This document shows positions 56,864 through 64,000 of a stretch of 64,000 bases of DNA, piece after piece. A program made the position numbers and the translations under genes. Numbering within the stretch: position 1 is the first letter of the stretch; each line of letters opens with the position of its first letter. Location: positions 434,001 to 498,000 of the forward strand of contig NZ_JAUSVB010000002.1 in assembly GCF_030814415.1 (NCBI RefSeq). Direction: 5' to 3'. Below the pieces are notes generated by a model that did no database searches, was not told the DNA's origin, and worked only from the letters and a program-made list of their open reading frames with translations. This DNA comes from Cellulomonas humilata. Lineage in GTDB: Bacteria; Actinomycetota; Actinomycetes; Actinomycetales; Cellulomonadaceae.

Positions 56864-57895
56864 TCAGCGCGGAGGGGGTCCGGTGCTCGCCCGGACGATG
56901 AGCTCCGTGGGGATGACCGTCAGGGCCGGCGGTGGGACGGACCGTGTCCGGAGCTGACCGACGACGAGGGTGATGAGCGCTCGGCCGATGGCGTGGAAGT
57001 CCTGCCGGACGGTCGTCAGGGGCGGTGAGGTCCAGCCGGCGACGGCGATGTCGTCGAAGCCCACCACGGACACGTCGTCAGGCACGCGGCGGCCGGCCTC
57101 GTGCAGCGCCCGCACGAGGCCGAGCGCCATCTCGTCGTTGGCGCAGAACACGGCGGTGACGTCGGGGTCGGCCGCGAGCCGCTTCCCCGCCTCGTAGCCG
57201 TCGTGCGCGCTCCAGTCTCCGTACACCGGCTCGGGTGGACGGATCCCGGCTTCCAGGAGGCAGCGGCGCCACGTGCCGCTGCGCACCAGGGCGTGCTCCG
57301 AGTCCCGCGGCCCGGCGAGGTGGTGCACGGTGCGGTGTCCCAGGCCGAGCAGGTGGCGCATCGCGTCCTCGCTGCCCTGGACCTGGTCGGCGGTGACGGT
57401 GGGGTAGTGGCCGGCGAACTTGGAGAAGGACACCGCCACGGGCATGCCCGCGGGGAGCGCCAGCGTCGCCGGCGACGCCTGCTCGGCCCGCATGATGACG
57501 AGGCCGTCGATGGCCTGGTGCGAGATGCGGTGCGCTGCGCTGTCCCAGCTCTCCCGAGCGGGGTTGCGCACGTGCAGGAGCGTGACGGAGTAGTCCTCGA
57601 GCGCGGCGGCTTCGACCAGGGCCTCGGCGGTGAGGGCCTCGCCGGTGCGCTGGAACCCGGTCGAGAGCACCCCGATGGCGCCGAACGTGCCGTTCCGCAG
57701 CGCCTGGGCCGCCCGGTTCGGCGAGTACCCGAGCTGGTCCATCGCCTGCACGACGCGTGCGCGGGTGCTCGGCCGAACCGAGTCAGCGCCGGTCGAGACG
57801 CGCGAGACCGTCTGGGGCGAGACGCCCGCAAGGCGGGCGACATCACCGATCGAAGGACCTGAGCGGCGGCGGCCAGGTGCTGACGCGGTTGTCAT
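56864..57895 (-). CDS. LacI-family regulator
   Basis: The 343-residue protein has the LacI helix-turn-helix at the N-terminus (SIGDVARLAGVSPQTVSRV), hinge (YSPNRAAQALRNG) and a periplasmic-binding-like sugar domain. It is divergent from the sugar ABC-GH2 operon and likely represses it. Candidate operators lie between the genes. Confidence 0.93.
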   Translation of the reverse strand: MTTASAPGRRRSGPSIGDVARLAGVSPQTVSRVSTGADSVRPSTRARVVQAMDQLGYSPNRAAQALRNGTFGAIGVLSTGFQRTGEALTAEALVEAAALEDYSVTLLHVRNPARESWDSAAHRISHQAIDGLVIMRAEQASPATLALPAGMPVAVSFSKFAGHYPTVTADQVQGSEDAMRHLLGLGHRTVHHLAGPRDSEHALVRSGTWRRCLLEAGIRPPEPVYGDWSAHDGYEAGKRLAADPDVTAVFCANDEMALGLVRALHEAGRRVPDDVSVVGFDDIAVAGWTSPPLTTVRQDFHAIGRALITLVVGQLRTRSVPPPALTVIPTELIVRASTGPPPR

Positions 57896-57923
57896 GCCGA
57901 GATCGTAGTGGTGACACGCATGA

Positions 57924-57934
57924 TGACGTAACCA
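57924..57934. promoter_or_regulatory. candidate second LacI operator
   Basis: TGACGTAACCA matches the palindromic operator at 58011 in 10 of 11 positions of its right half and lies 29 bases upstream of lacI, suited to autoregulation. Confidence 0.35.
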
Positions 57935-57982
57935 TTGGATCGATACAGCACGAAAACGTGGCTTGCGAGCGTTACCAAAGCG

Positions 57983-58011
57983 TTGCAGAGCAAGCCGTCG
58001 AGCGCTGCTAT
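57983..58011 (+). promoter_or_regulatory. promoter of the sugar ABC operon
   Basis: TTGCAG at 57983-57988 and TGCTAT at 58006-58011 are separated by 17 bases. The operator begins at the last base of the -10 box. Confidence 0.55.
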
Positions 58012-58024
58012 GGTGACGTCACCA
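58011..58024. promoter_or_regulatory. LacI-family operator
   Basis: TGGTGACGTCACCA is a perfect 14-bp palindrome with a central CG, the usual LacI-family form, and covers the expected transcription start. Confidence 0.6.
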
Positions 58025-58258
58025 AACGCCAGTGAGGGTCGAGTGACGCCGTTGTTGCTCATGGTCGGTGTGGACGAGACCCCCGTGGCGCGGAGCTGGT
58101 AACCGCCTGACCCTCAGCAAGGCGCACGACCTCCAAACAGCACAGTCGACCTGTCCCGCTCAGCCACCGCGACGTTGCGTGTGGTGAGGGGGAGCCGGCG
58201 GCTCGGCGAGAGCCGGCGACGGTCCACGGGACGACCAACAGCACGAAGGGATCACCCG

Positions 58259-59572
58259 ATGAAGAAGACACGCACGCTCGGGGCGCTGGGCGCCGTCTTG
58301 TCGCTGAGCCTCGCCCTCGCCGCTTGCAGCGGCGGCGGTGGCGGCGACGACGACTCGACTGACGCGAGCGGTGGTACGGGCGACAACACCTTGACGGTCT
58401 GGGCCTGGGACCCGGCGTTCAACATCTACGCCCTCGAGGAGGCCGAGAAGGTCTTCCAGGCGGACAACCCGGACTTCAAGCTCGAGATCGTCGAGACGCC
58501 GTGGGAGGACGTGCAGACCAAGCTGACCACGCTGGCCCAGTCCGGCGAGACCGACCAGCTGCCCGACATCTTCCTCATGCAGAACAACGCGTTCCAGAAG
58601 AACGTCATCAACTACCCGGACATCTTCGCCGACTTCGCGGACTCCGACGTGGACTTCAGCGAGTTCCCCGAGTCCGTCGTCGCCTACTCCACGTACGAGG
58701 ACGTCAACTACGGGGTGCCGTTCGACAACGGGACCGCGATCGGTGCGTACCGCACGGACATCCTCGAGCAGGCCGGCTACACGGTCGACGACTTCACCGA
58801 CATCACGTGGGACGAGTTCCTCACGATCGGCAAGGACGTGCTGGCCAAGACGGGCAAGCCGATGCTGACCGGCCAGGCCGGCTCGGCCGACACGATCATG
58901 ATGATGCTGCAGAGCGCGGGTGCGAGCCTGTTCGACGACGAGGGCAAGCCGACGATCACCGACAACGAGGCGCTGCTGGCAGCCATCGACATGTACGGGC
59001 AGATGGTTGAGGCGGGCGTCTTCGTCGAGGTCAACTCGTGGGACGAGTACATCAACACCATCGTCAACTCGAACACGGCCGGCGTCGTCAACGGCGTCTG
59101 GATCTCCGGCTCTATCCAGTCGGCCGCGGACCAGTCCGGCAAGTGGGCCGTCACCAACGTCCCGAAGCTCGACGGCGTCGACGGCGCGACCAACTACACG
59201 GCGAACGGTGGCTCGTCCTGGGCGATCACGCCGAACGGCAACGAGGCGCTCGCCAGTGACTTCCTGAACGCGACGTTCGCCGGCTCGACCGAGTTCTACG
59301 ACACGATCCTCCCGGCCTCCGGCGCGCTCGCCAACTGGCTGCCGGCGGGTGAGTCGGACGTCTACAGCGAGCCGCAGGAGTTCTTCGGCGGTCAGCCGAT
59401 CTACGCCGACGTCCTGACGTTCGCCGCCGAGGTGCCCAGCAACAACACGGGCGCGTACTACTACGAGGGGCGCGACGCCGTGAGCGTCGCCATCACCAAC
59501 ATCTTCAACGGCACGGACCCGCAGGCCGCGCTCGAGGAGGCGCAGGCGACGGTCGAGTTCGCCATGGGGTGA
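58259..59572 (+). CDS. sugar ABC transporter substrate-binding lipoprotein
   Basis: The 437-residue protein has a lipoprotein signal with lipobox LAAC (cysteine at about 23), a Gly/Asp linker and the family 1 extracellular sugar-binding fold. ATG at 58259 has GAAGGG upstream. With two permeases and a GH2 beta-galactosidase, a galactoside or similar oligosaccharide is the likely ligand. The ATPase is not in the operon and is probably a shared MsmK-type protein elsewhere. Confidence 0.93.
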   Translation: MKKTRTLGALGAVLSLSLALAACSGGGGGDDDSTDASGGTGDNTLTVWAWDPAFNIYALEEAEKVFQADNPDFKLEIVETPWEDVQTKLTTLAQSGETDQLPDIFLMQNNAFQKNVINYPDIFADFADSDVDFSEFPESVVAYSTYEDVNYGVPFDNGTAIGAYRTDILEQAGYTVDDFTDITWDEFLTIGKDVLAKTGKPMLTGQAGSADTIMMMLQSAGASLFDDEGKPTITDNEALLAAIDMYGQMVEAGVFVEVNSWDEYINTIVNSNTAGVVNGVWISGSIQSAADQSGKWAVTNVPKLDGVDGATNYTANGGSSWAITPNGNEALASDFLNATFAGSTEFYDTILPASGALANWLPAGESDVYSEPQEFFGGQPIYADVLTFAAEVPSNNTGAYYYEGRDAVSVAITNIFNGTDPQAALEEAQATVEFAMG

Positions 59573-59578
59573 TCCCAG

Positions 59579-59616
59579 CGCGGGCGGCGGAGCCAGTCAC
59601 GGCTCCGCCGCCCGCG
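59579..59616 (+). terminator. hairpin between binding protein and permease
   Basis: A perfect 16-bp stem with a six-base loop lies six bases after the stop. No T-run follows, so it may stabilise the binding-protein mRNA or attenuate transcription into the permease genes. Confidence 0.65.
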
Positions 59617-59659
59617 TCCCTACCCAGTCCGTCACCGGCGAAGAAGAGGTGAGCTGATC

Positions 59660-60634
59660 GTGTCCGCTCCCACCGCACCAACCGAGGACCGCGCGTCAAG
59701 CGCACCCCCCCGAGGGACGAAGCTGTCCCCAGGCCGTTCGAAGCGGGTACCCCTGTCGGCAATAGCGCGCCGCCGCAGCCTGACGGGGTGGACGTTCCTC
59801 ATCCCCGCCGCAGCCCTCATCGTGCTGGTCAACTTCTGGCCGATGATCCAGGCGCTGTTCCTGTCGCTGCAGACGGGACGCGGGACGCGGCTGACCTGGG
59901 CAGAGCCGCTGTGGTTGAACTACCAGCGGCTGTTCGAGGACGAGACGTTCCGGCTGACGTTGAGCACGACGTTCATCTACCTGATCATCCAGGTACCGAT
60001 CATGCTCGCCATCGCGATGGTGCTGGCAAACCTGCTCAACGCACCGTGGTTGCGGTTCAAGGGATTCTGGCGGACGGCGATCTTCCTGCCGTGTGCCGTC
60101 GGCCTGGTGTCGTATGCGCTGGTGTTCCGGCAGATCTTCGCGACGGACGGCCTGGCCAACGACCTGCTCATCAAGTTCGGACTGCTCGACGACAACGTCA
60201 ACTGGCTCGGCCAGACCGGCACCGCCCGGATGGTGATCATCCTCGGCCTGCTGTGGCGGTGGACCGGCTACAACATGATCTTCTTCCTGGCCGCGCTGCA
60301 GAACATCGACCGGTCGACCCTGGAGGCTGCCCGCGTCGACGGCGCGAACGGGTTCAAGACGTTCTGGTACGTGACGATGCCGCAGCTCAAGCCGATCATC
60401 CTGCTCTGCGCGATCCTGTCGACCAACGGGACGCTGCAGATGTTCGACGAGTCCTACAACCTCACCAACGGTGGCCCGGGCAACACGACGATGACGGTGT
60501 CGCACTACCTGTACAACGTGTCGTTCCGCAACAGCCCGAACTTCGGGTACGCGGCTGCCATCTCCTACGCGATCCTCATCATCGTGGCCATCCTGGCCGC
60601 CATCCAGCTGAAGGTGGGCGACAAGCGTGACTAA
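59660..60634 (+). CDS. sugar ABC permease (MalF type)
   Basis: The 324-residue permease has six predicted membrane helices and the ATPase-contact EAA loop (EAARVDGANGFKTFWYVTMP). The first 40 residues are polar. It overlaps the next gene by eight bases. Confidence 0.93.
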   Translation: MSAPTAPTEDRASSAPPRGTKLSPGRSKRVPLSAIARRRSLTGWTFLIPAAALIVLVNFWPMIQALFLSLQTGRGTRLTWAEPLWLNYQRLFEDETFRLTLSTTFIYLIIQVPIMLAIAMVLANLLNAPWLRFKGFWRTAIFLPCAVGLVSYALVFRQIFATDGLANDLLIKFGLLDDNVNWLGQTGTARMVIILGLLWRWTGYNMIFFLAALQNIDRSTLEAARVDGANGFKTFWYVTMPQLKPIILLCAILSTNGTLQMFDESYNLTNGGPGNTTMTVSHYLYNVSFRNSPNFGYAAAISYAILIIVAILAAIQLKVGDKRD

Positions 60635-61439
60635 GACACAGCTCCGCCGGATCCCCGCATACCTCTTCTTGTCTGTCGCCGTCGTCCTGTCGGTCTTCCC
60701 GCTCTACTTCATGGCGGTCTCGGCGACGAACACGAGCAACGAGGTCGTGGCGTCCAAGCTGCTGCCGGGCAGCCACCTCCTGGAGAACTTCCAGACGCTC
60801 GTCGACTCCCAGCCGCTGGGGTCGGCGTTCTACCACTCGTCGGTCAACGCCATCGCGACGACCGTGCTCGCGCTGATCCTGTGCTCGATCGCCGGGTACG
60901 CGTTCGAGATCTACCACTCGCGGGCGAAGGACACCGTCATGGCGATCCTGCTCCTGGCGATCATGATCCCGTTCGCGGCGACGATGATCCCGTTGTTCCG
61001 GCTCTTCGCGCAGCTGGGACTGGTGAACTCCACGTTCGCGGTCATCGTGCCCCTGATCGCGACGCCGTTCCTGATCCTGCTGTTCCGGCAGGCGTCGCGG
61101 TCGTTCCCGCACGAGATCATCGAGGCAGCGCGCCTCGACGGGCTGGGCGAGGTGAGCATCTTCGCGCGCATCTATCTGCCGACGATGAAGCCCACCCTCG
61201 CTGCCGCGGGTGTCATCACCTTCCTGTTCTCGTGGAACAACTTCCTGTGGCCGAAGGTGATCCTCGTCGACAACGCGTACCAGACCCTGCCCATGCTGCT
61301 CTCGAACATGCGCGCCGGGTACGTCACCGACTACGGAAGCCTCATGCTCGCCGTCTTCATCGTCTCGGTGCCGACGATGGTCATCTTCCTCGCGCTGCAG
61401 CGTCACTTCGCCGAGGGCGTCACGGGGGCCATCAAGTGA
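60627..61439 (+). CDS. sugar ABC permease (MalG type)
   Basis: The 270-residue permease has six membrane helices and the EAA loop EAARLDGLGEVSIFARIYLP. It overlaps the GH2 start by four bases (GTGA), so transporter and hydrolase are translationally coupled. Confidence 0.94.
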   Translation: MTKTQLRRIPAYLFLSVAVVLSVFPLYFMAVSATNTSNEVVASKLLPGSHLLENFQTLVDSQPLGSAFYHSSVNAIATTVLALILCSIAGYAFEIYHSRAKDTVMAILLLAIMIPFAATMIPLFRLFAQLGLVNSTFAVIVPLIATPFLILLFRQASRSFPHEIIEAARLDGLGEVSIFARIYLPTMKPTLAAAGVITFLFSWNNFLWPKVILVDNAYQTLPMLLSNMRAGYVTDYGSLMLAVFIVSVPTMVIFLALQRHFAEGVTGAIK

Positions 61440-64000
61440 CGTTCGACCTCGACCGGATCGCCGACCCTGCACTCGTCCAGGAGAACCGCCTGGACGCGCA
61501 CTCCGACCACCGGTGGTTCGCCTCCTCGCAGGAGGCGGCGACCGGGACGAGCTCCTTCGAGCAGTCGCTCAACGGGCTGTGGAAGCTGCACTACGCGAAG
61601 AGTCCCGCCCTCGTCGTCCCCGGGTTCGAGCGGGTGGACGTCGACGACTCCGGCTGGGACGACGTGCCGGTGCCGGCCCACATCCAGCTGCTCGGCTACG
61701 ACCGCCCGCAGTACACCAACGTGCAGTACCCGTGGGACGGCTACGAGCAGCTCGAGGCGGGGCAGGTTCCCCAGCGGTACAACCCCGTCGCGACGTACCG
61801 GCGGACGTTCGCCCTCGAGCACCCGCTCGAGCCCGGCGAGCGCCTGAGCGTGAGCTTCCACGGTGCGGAGAGCGCCGTCGCCGTCTGGCTCAACGGCGCG
61901 TACATCGGCTACGGGACGGACTCCTTCACCCCGTCGGAGTTCGACCTCACCGACGCCCTGGTCGACGGAGAGAACGTCATCGTGGCGCAGGTGGTCCGGT
62001 GGAGCGCCGGGTCGTGGATCGAGGACCAGGACTTCTTCAGGTTCTCGGGCCTGTTCCGGGACGTCGTCCTGTACCGCCGGCCCACCGTGCACGTCGAGGA
62101 CGTCCGCGTGGTCACCGACGTCGCCGACGACCTCTCCGAGGCGACGGTGCGCGTGCGCATCGTCCTGGCCGGCGACGGCAGGGTGGACGCCGGCATCGCC
62201 GGTGCCGGCCAGCTCACCGGCGACGACGAGCTGGTGGTCCGTATCGAGAGCCCGCGGCTGTGGAGCGCGGAGGATCCTCACCGGTACGACCTCACGCTCG
62301 ACGTCTACGACTCGTCGGGCCGCCTGACCGAGCACGTCCCCGTCCAGGTGGGTGTACGACGGTTCGGCATCGAGGACGGCCTGCTGAAGGTCAACGGGTC
62401 CCGCGTGGTCTTCAACGGGGTCAACCGGCACGACTTCGGCCTCCAGGGTCGCGTGATGACCCGTGCGCAGACCGAGGCCGACGTCCAGCTCATGAAGCGG
62501 CTGAACATCAATGCCGTGCGGACCAGCCACTACCCGAACAACTCCTACTTCTACGACCTGTGCGACGAGTACGGCCTGTACGTCATCGACGAGATGAATC
62601 TCGAGTCGCACGGAATGTGGGACCTGGTCAGGTTCGCCGGGGCCGGGATCGACGTGGCGTTGCCCGGGGACCGTCCCGAGTGGCTGCCCACCCTCCTCGA
62701 CCGCGCCGCGAGCATGCTCGAGCGGGACAAGAACCACCCGAGCGTCGTGATGTGGTCGTGCGGCAACGAGTCGTTCGGCGGGTCGAACATCTTGGAGGTG
62801 TCGGAGTACTTCCGCCGGGAAGACTCCCGGCCTGTGCACTACGAAGGCGTCCACTGGGACCCGCGGCACCCGCAGACGACGGACGTCGTCTCGCGGATGT
62901 ACGCGCCCGCCGCCGAGATCGAGGAGTTCCTCGCGACGCACCGCGACAAGCCCTACGTGCTGTGCGAGTACGCCCACGCGATGGGCAACTCGTTCGGGGC
63001 GGTCCACAAGTACGTCGACCTGGCCTACCGTGAGCCGCTGTTCCAGGGGGGATTCATCTGGGACTTCGCCGACCAGGCGCTGCGGCGCACCGACCCCGGT
63101 GGCCGCGAGTACTTCGGCTACGGCGGCGACTTCGGCGACGCGCCGCACGACGGCGACTTCAGCGGCAACGGCATCGTCTTCGCCGACCGGTCCCTCAAGC
63201 CGCTCGCCCAGGAGGTGCGCTACCTCTACCAGGGCTACCGGCTCTCGGTGGGCAGCGACAAGGTCACGGTCGAGAACCGTCACCTCGCCACGTCGTCGTC
63301 GGCGCACGAGTGCGTCGTGACCGTCGCCCGGGAGGGCCGGGTGCTCCAGGAGGAGGTGCTCGAGACCGACGTCGCCCCGGGGGGCTCGCAGGTCTACGCG
63401 CTCCCGGTCACGGTGCCGTCCGGGCCTGGCGAGTACACGGTCGACGTGTCCTTCCGGCTGCGTCGCACGACCCGCTGGGCGTCGGCCGGGCACGAGGTCG
63501 CCCACGAGCAGACGGTCGTCGTCGTGCCGACCACGACGCCGGCCCGCCGGGCCGCTGCGCCGGAGGTCGTCTACGGCATCCACAACGTGGGCGTCCGGGG
63601 CCGGCACTTCACCGCCCTGTTCTCGCGGCTGCACGGAGGGCTGCAGTCGTACCGCTACGGGCTGACGGGGGACGGTGGCCGTGAGCTGCTGCGCTCGGTG
63701 CCCCGACCGTCGTTCTGGCACGCACCCACCTCCAACGAGCGCGGGTGGGGTGCCCCTGCGCTGGATGGCGGATGGCTGATCGCCAGTCGGTACGCGACGG
63801 CCGTCCGGGGTGCCGACCACCCCGCTGTCGAGCAGACGGACGCCGGGGTCCTCGTCAGCTTCCGGTACGAGCTGCCCACCGCACCCGCGGGGGAGTGCGA
63901 GCTCTCCTACCTCGTGGACGGTGACGGTCGCGTCGAGGTGACCCTCACGGTGCGACCCGGTGCGGGGCTGCCGGACATGCCCGAGCTCGGTCTCCTCCTG
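61436..64000 (+). CDS. lacZ: glycoside hydrolase family 2 beta-galactosidase, cut by window edge
   Basis: The first 855 residues are present and open to the window end. Order: sugar-binding jelly roll, immunoglobulin-like domain, and TIM barrel with acid/base SCGNESFGG and nucleophile VLCEYAHAMGNS, the E. coli LacZ pattern. The later part contains an additional sandwich and the start of the C-terminal domain (SFWHAPTSNERGWG). No signal peptide, so it hydrolyses imported beta-galactosides. GTG at 61436 overlaps the permease stop. Confidence 0.94.
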   Translation, partial: MTFDLDRIADPALVQENRLDAHSDHRWFASSQEAATGTSSFEQSLNGLWKLHYAKSPALVVPGFERVDVDDSGWDDVPVPAHIQLLGYDRPQYTNVQYPWDGYEQLEAGQVPQRYNPVATYRRTFALEHPLEPGERLSVSFHGAESAVAVWLNGAYIGYGTDSFTPSEFDLTDALVDGENVIVAQVVRWSAGSWIEDQDFFRFSGLFRDVVLYRRPTVHVEDVRVVTDVADDLSEATVRVRIVLAGDGRVDAGIAGAGQLTGDDELVVRIESPRLWSAEDPHRYDLTLDVYDSSGRLTEHVPVQVGVRRFGIEDGLLKVNGSRVVFNGVNRHDFGLQGRVMTRAQTEADVQLMKRLNINAVRTSHYPNNSYFYDLCDEYGLYVIDEMNLESHGMWDLVRFAGAGIDVALPGDRPEWLPTLLDRAASMLERDKNHPSVVMWSCGNESFGGSNILEVSEYFRREDSRPVHYEGVHWDPRHPQTTDVVSRMYAPAAEIEEFLATHRDKPYVLCEYAHAMGNSFGAVHKYVDLAYREPLFQGGFIWDFADQALRRTDPGGREYFGYGGDFGDAPHDGDFSGNGIVFADRSLKPLAQEVRYLYQGYRLSVGSDKVTVENRHLATSSSAHECVVTVAREGRVLQEEVLETDVAPGGSQVYALPVTVPSGPGEYTVDVSFRLRRTTRWASAGHEVAHEQTVVVVPTTTPARRAAAPEVVYGIHNVGVRGRHFTALFSRLHGGLQSYRYGLTGDGGRELLRSVPRPSFWHAPTSNERGWGAPALDGGWLIASRYATAVRGADHPAVEQTDAGVLVSFRYELPTAPAGECELSYLVDGDGRVEVTLTVRPGAGLPDMPELGLLL

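Larger units (their letters stand above)
57896..58258. other. 363-bp divergent regulatory region lacI / sugar ABC
   Basis: No gene. It holds the promoter and operators described separately, and a long leader of about 240 bases before the binding-protein gene with no clear riboswitch. Confidence 0.55.

Overview
The window is chromosomal DNA of a high-GC Gram-positive actinobacterium. GC-rich codons and GTG starts are used throughout, and the conserved blocks (DUF177-rpmF-rnc-mutM, cydABDC, a long acidic RNase E/G, rplU-rpmA-obgE-proB-proA-nadD-rsfS) are actinobacterial. Gene content (two beta-galactosidase families, sugar ABC uptake) would fit a carbohydrate degrader such as Cellulomonas or a relative; the genus is inference only.

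Layout. 0-3 kb: a DivIVA-like coiled-coil protein cut by the left edge, DUF177, rpmF, rnc and mutM. 3-12.2 kb: a 2-hydroxyacid dehydrogenase, then an oxygen-respiration block. A DevR-like response regulator (+) converges on a DevS-like two-GAF histidine kinase, which is the last gene of the minus-strand run cydA-cydB-cydD-cydC-kinase. The kinase keeps the positions of the DevS heme histidine and distal tyrosine. 12.7-25.6 kb: RNase E/G, a quinone reductase/TetR pair with a triple operator, L21-L27-Obg, proBA, nadD, rsfS and a phosphoglycerate-mutase-like phosphatase.

25.7-32.5 kb: a tRNA-Ala(GGC) gene whose 3' end, terminator and downstream flank recur as a direct repeat 6.7 kb away. The segment between looks like an integrated island without a recognisable integrase. 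It carries a Tat-exported multicopper oxidase, a SemiSWEET-like transporter, a TPR-LuxR regulator and a flavin monooxygenase. A DevR-type box precedes the oxidase, and the transporter and monooxygenase share an 18-bp upstream motif. 32.7-34.7 kb: a solitary long acyl-CoA dehydrogenase, followed by a 615-bp gap.

35-45.5 kb: an envelope and stress region, mostly on the minus strand: YihY, Zn-alcohol dehydrogenase, manganese catalase coupled to a 49-residue acidic protein, a three-gene translationally coupled membrane operon (DUF3618 and holin-like), a GAF-ANTAR regulator, NAD(P)H-hydrate dehydratase, a histidine phosphatase, two more small proteins and a SpoIIE-type phosphatase.

45.7-64 kb: carbohydrate genes. 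AraC regulator, GH35 beta-galactosidase and a Gfo/Idh oxidoreductase run left, and a giant DUF5107-TPR protein with a glycosyltransferase runs right. After a MATE pump and APH-like kinase, a LacI regulator faces a binding protein, two permeases and a GH2 beta-galactosidase that runs off the right edge. Together these suggest import and hydrolysis of beta-galactosides under AraC and LacI control.
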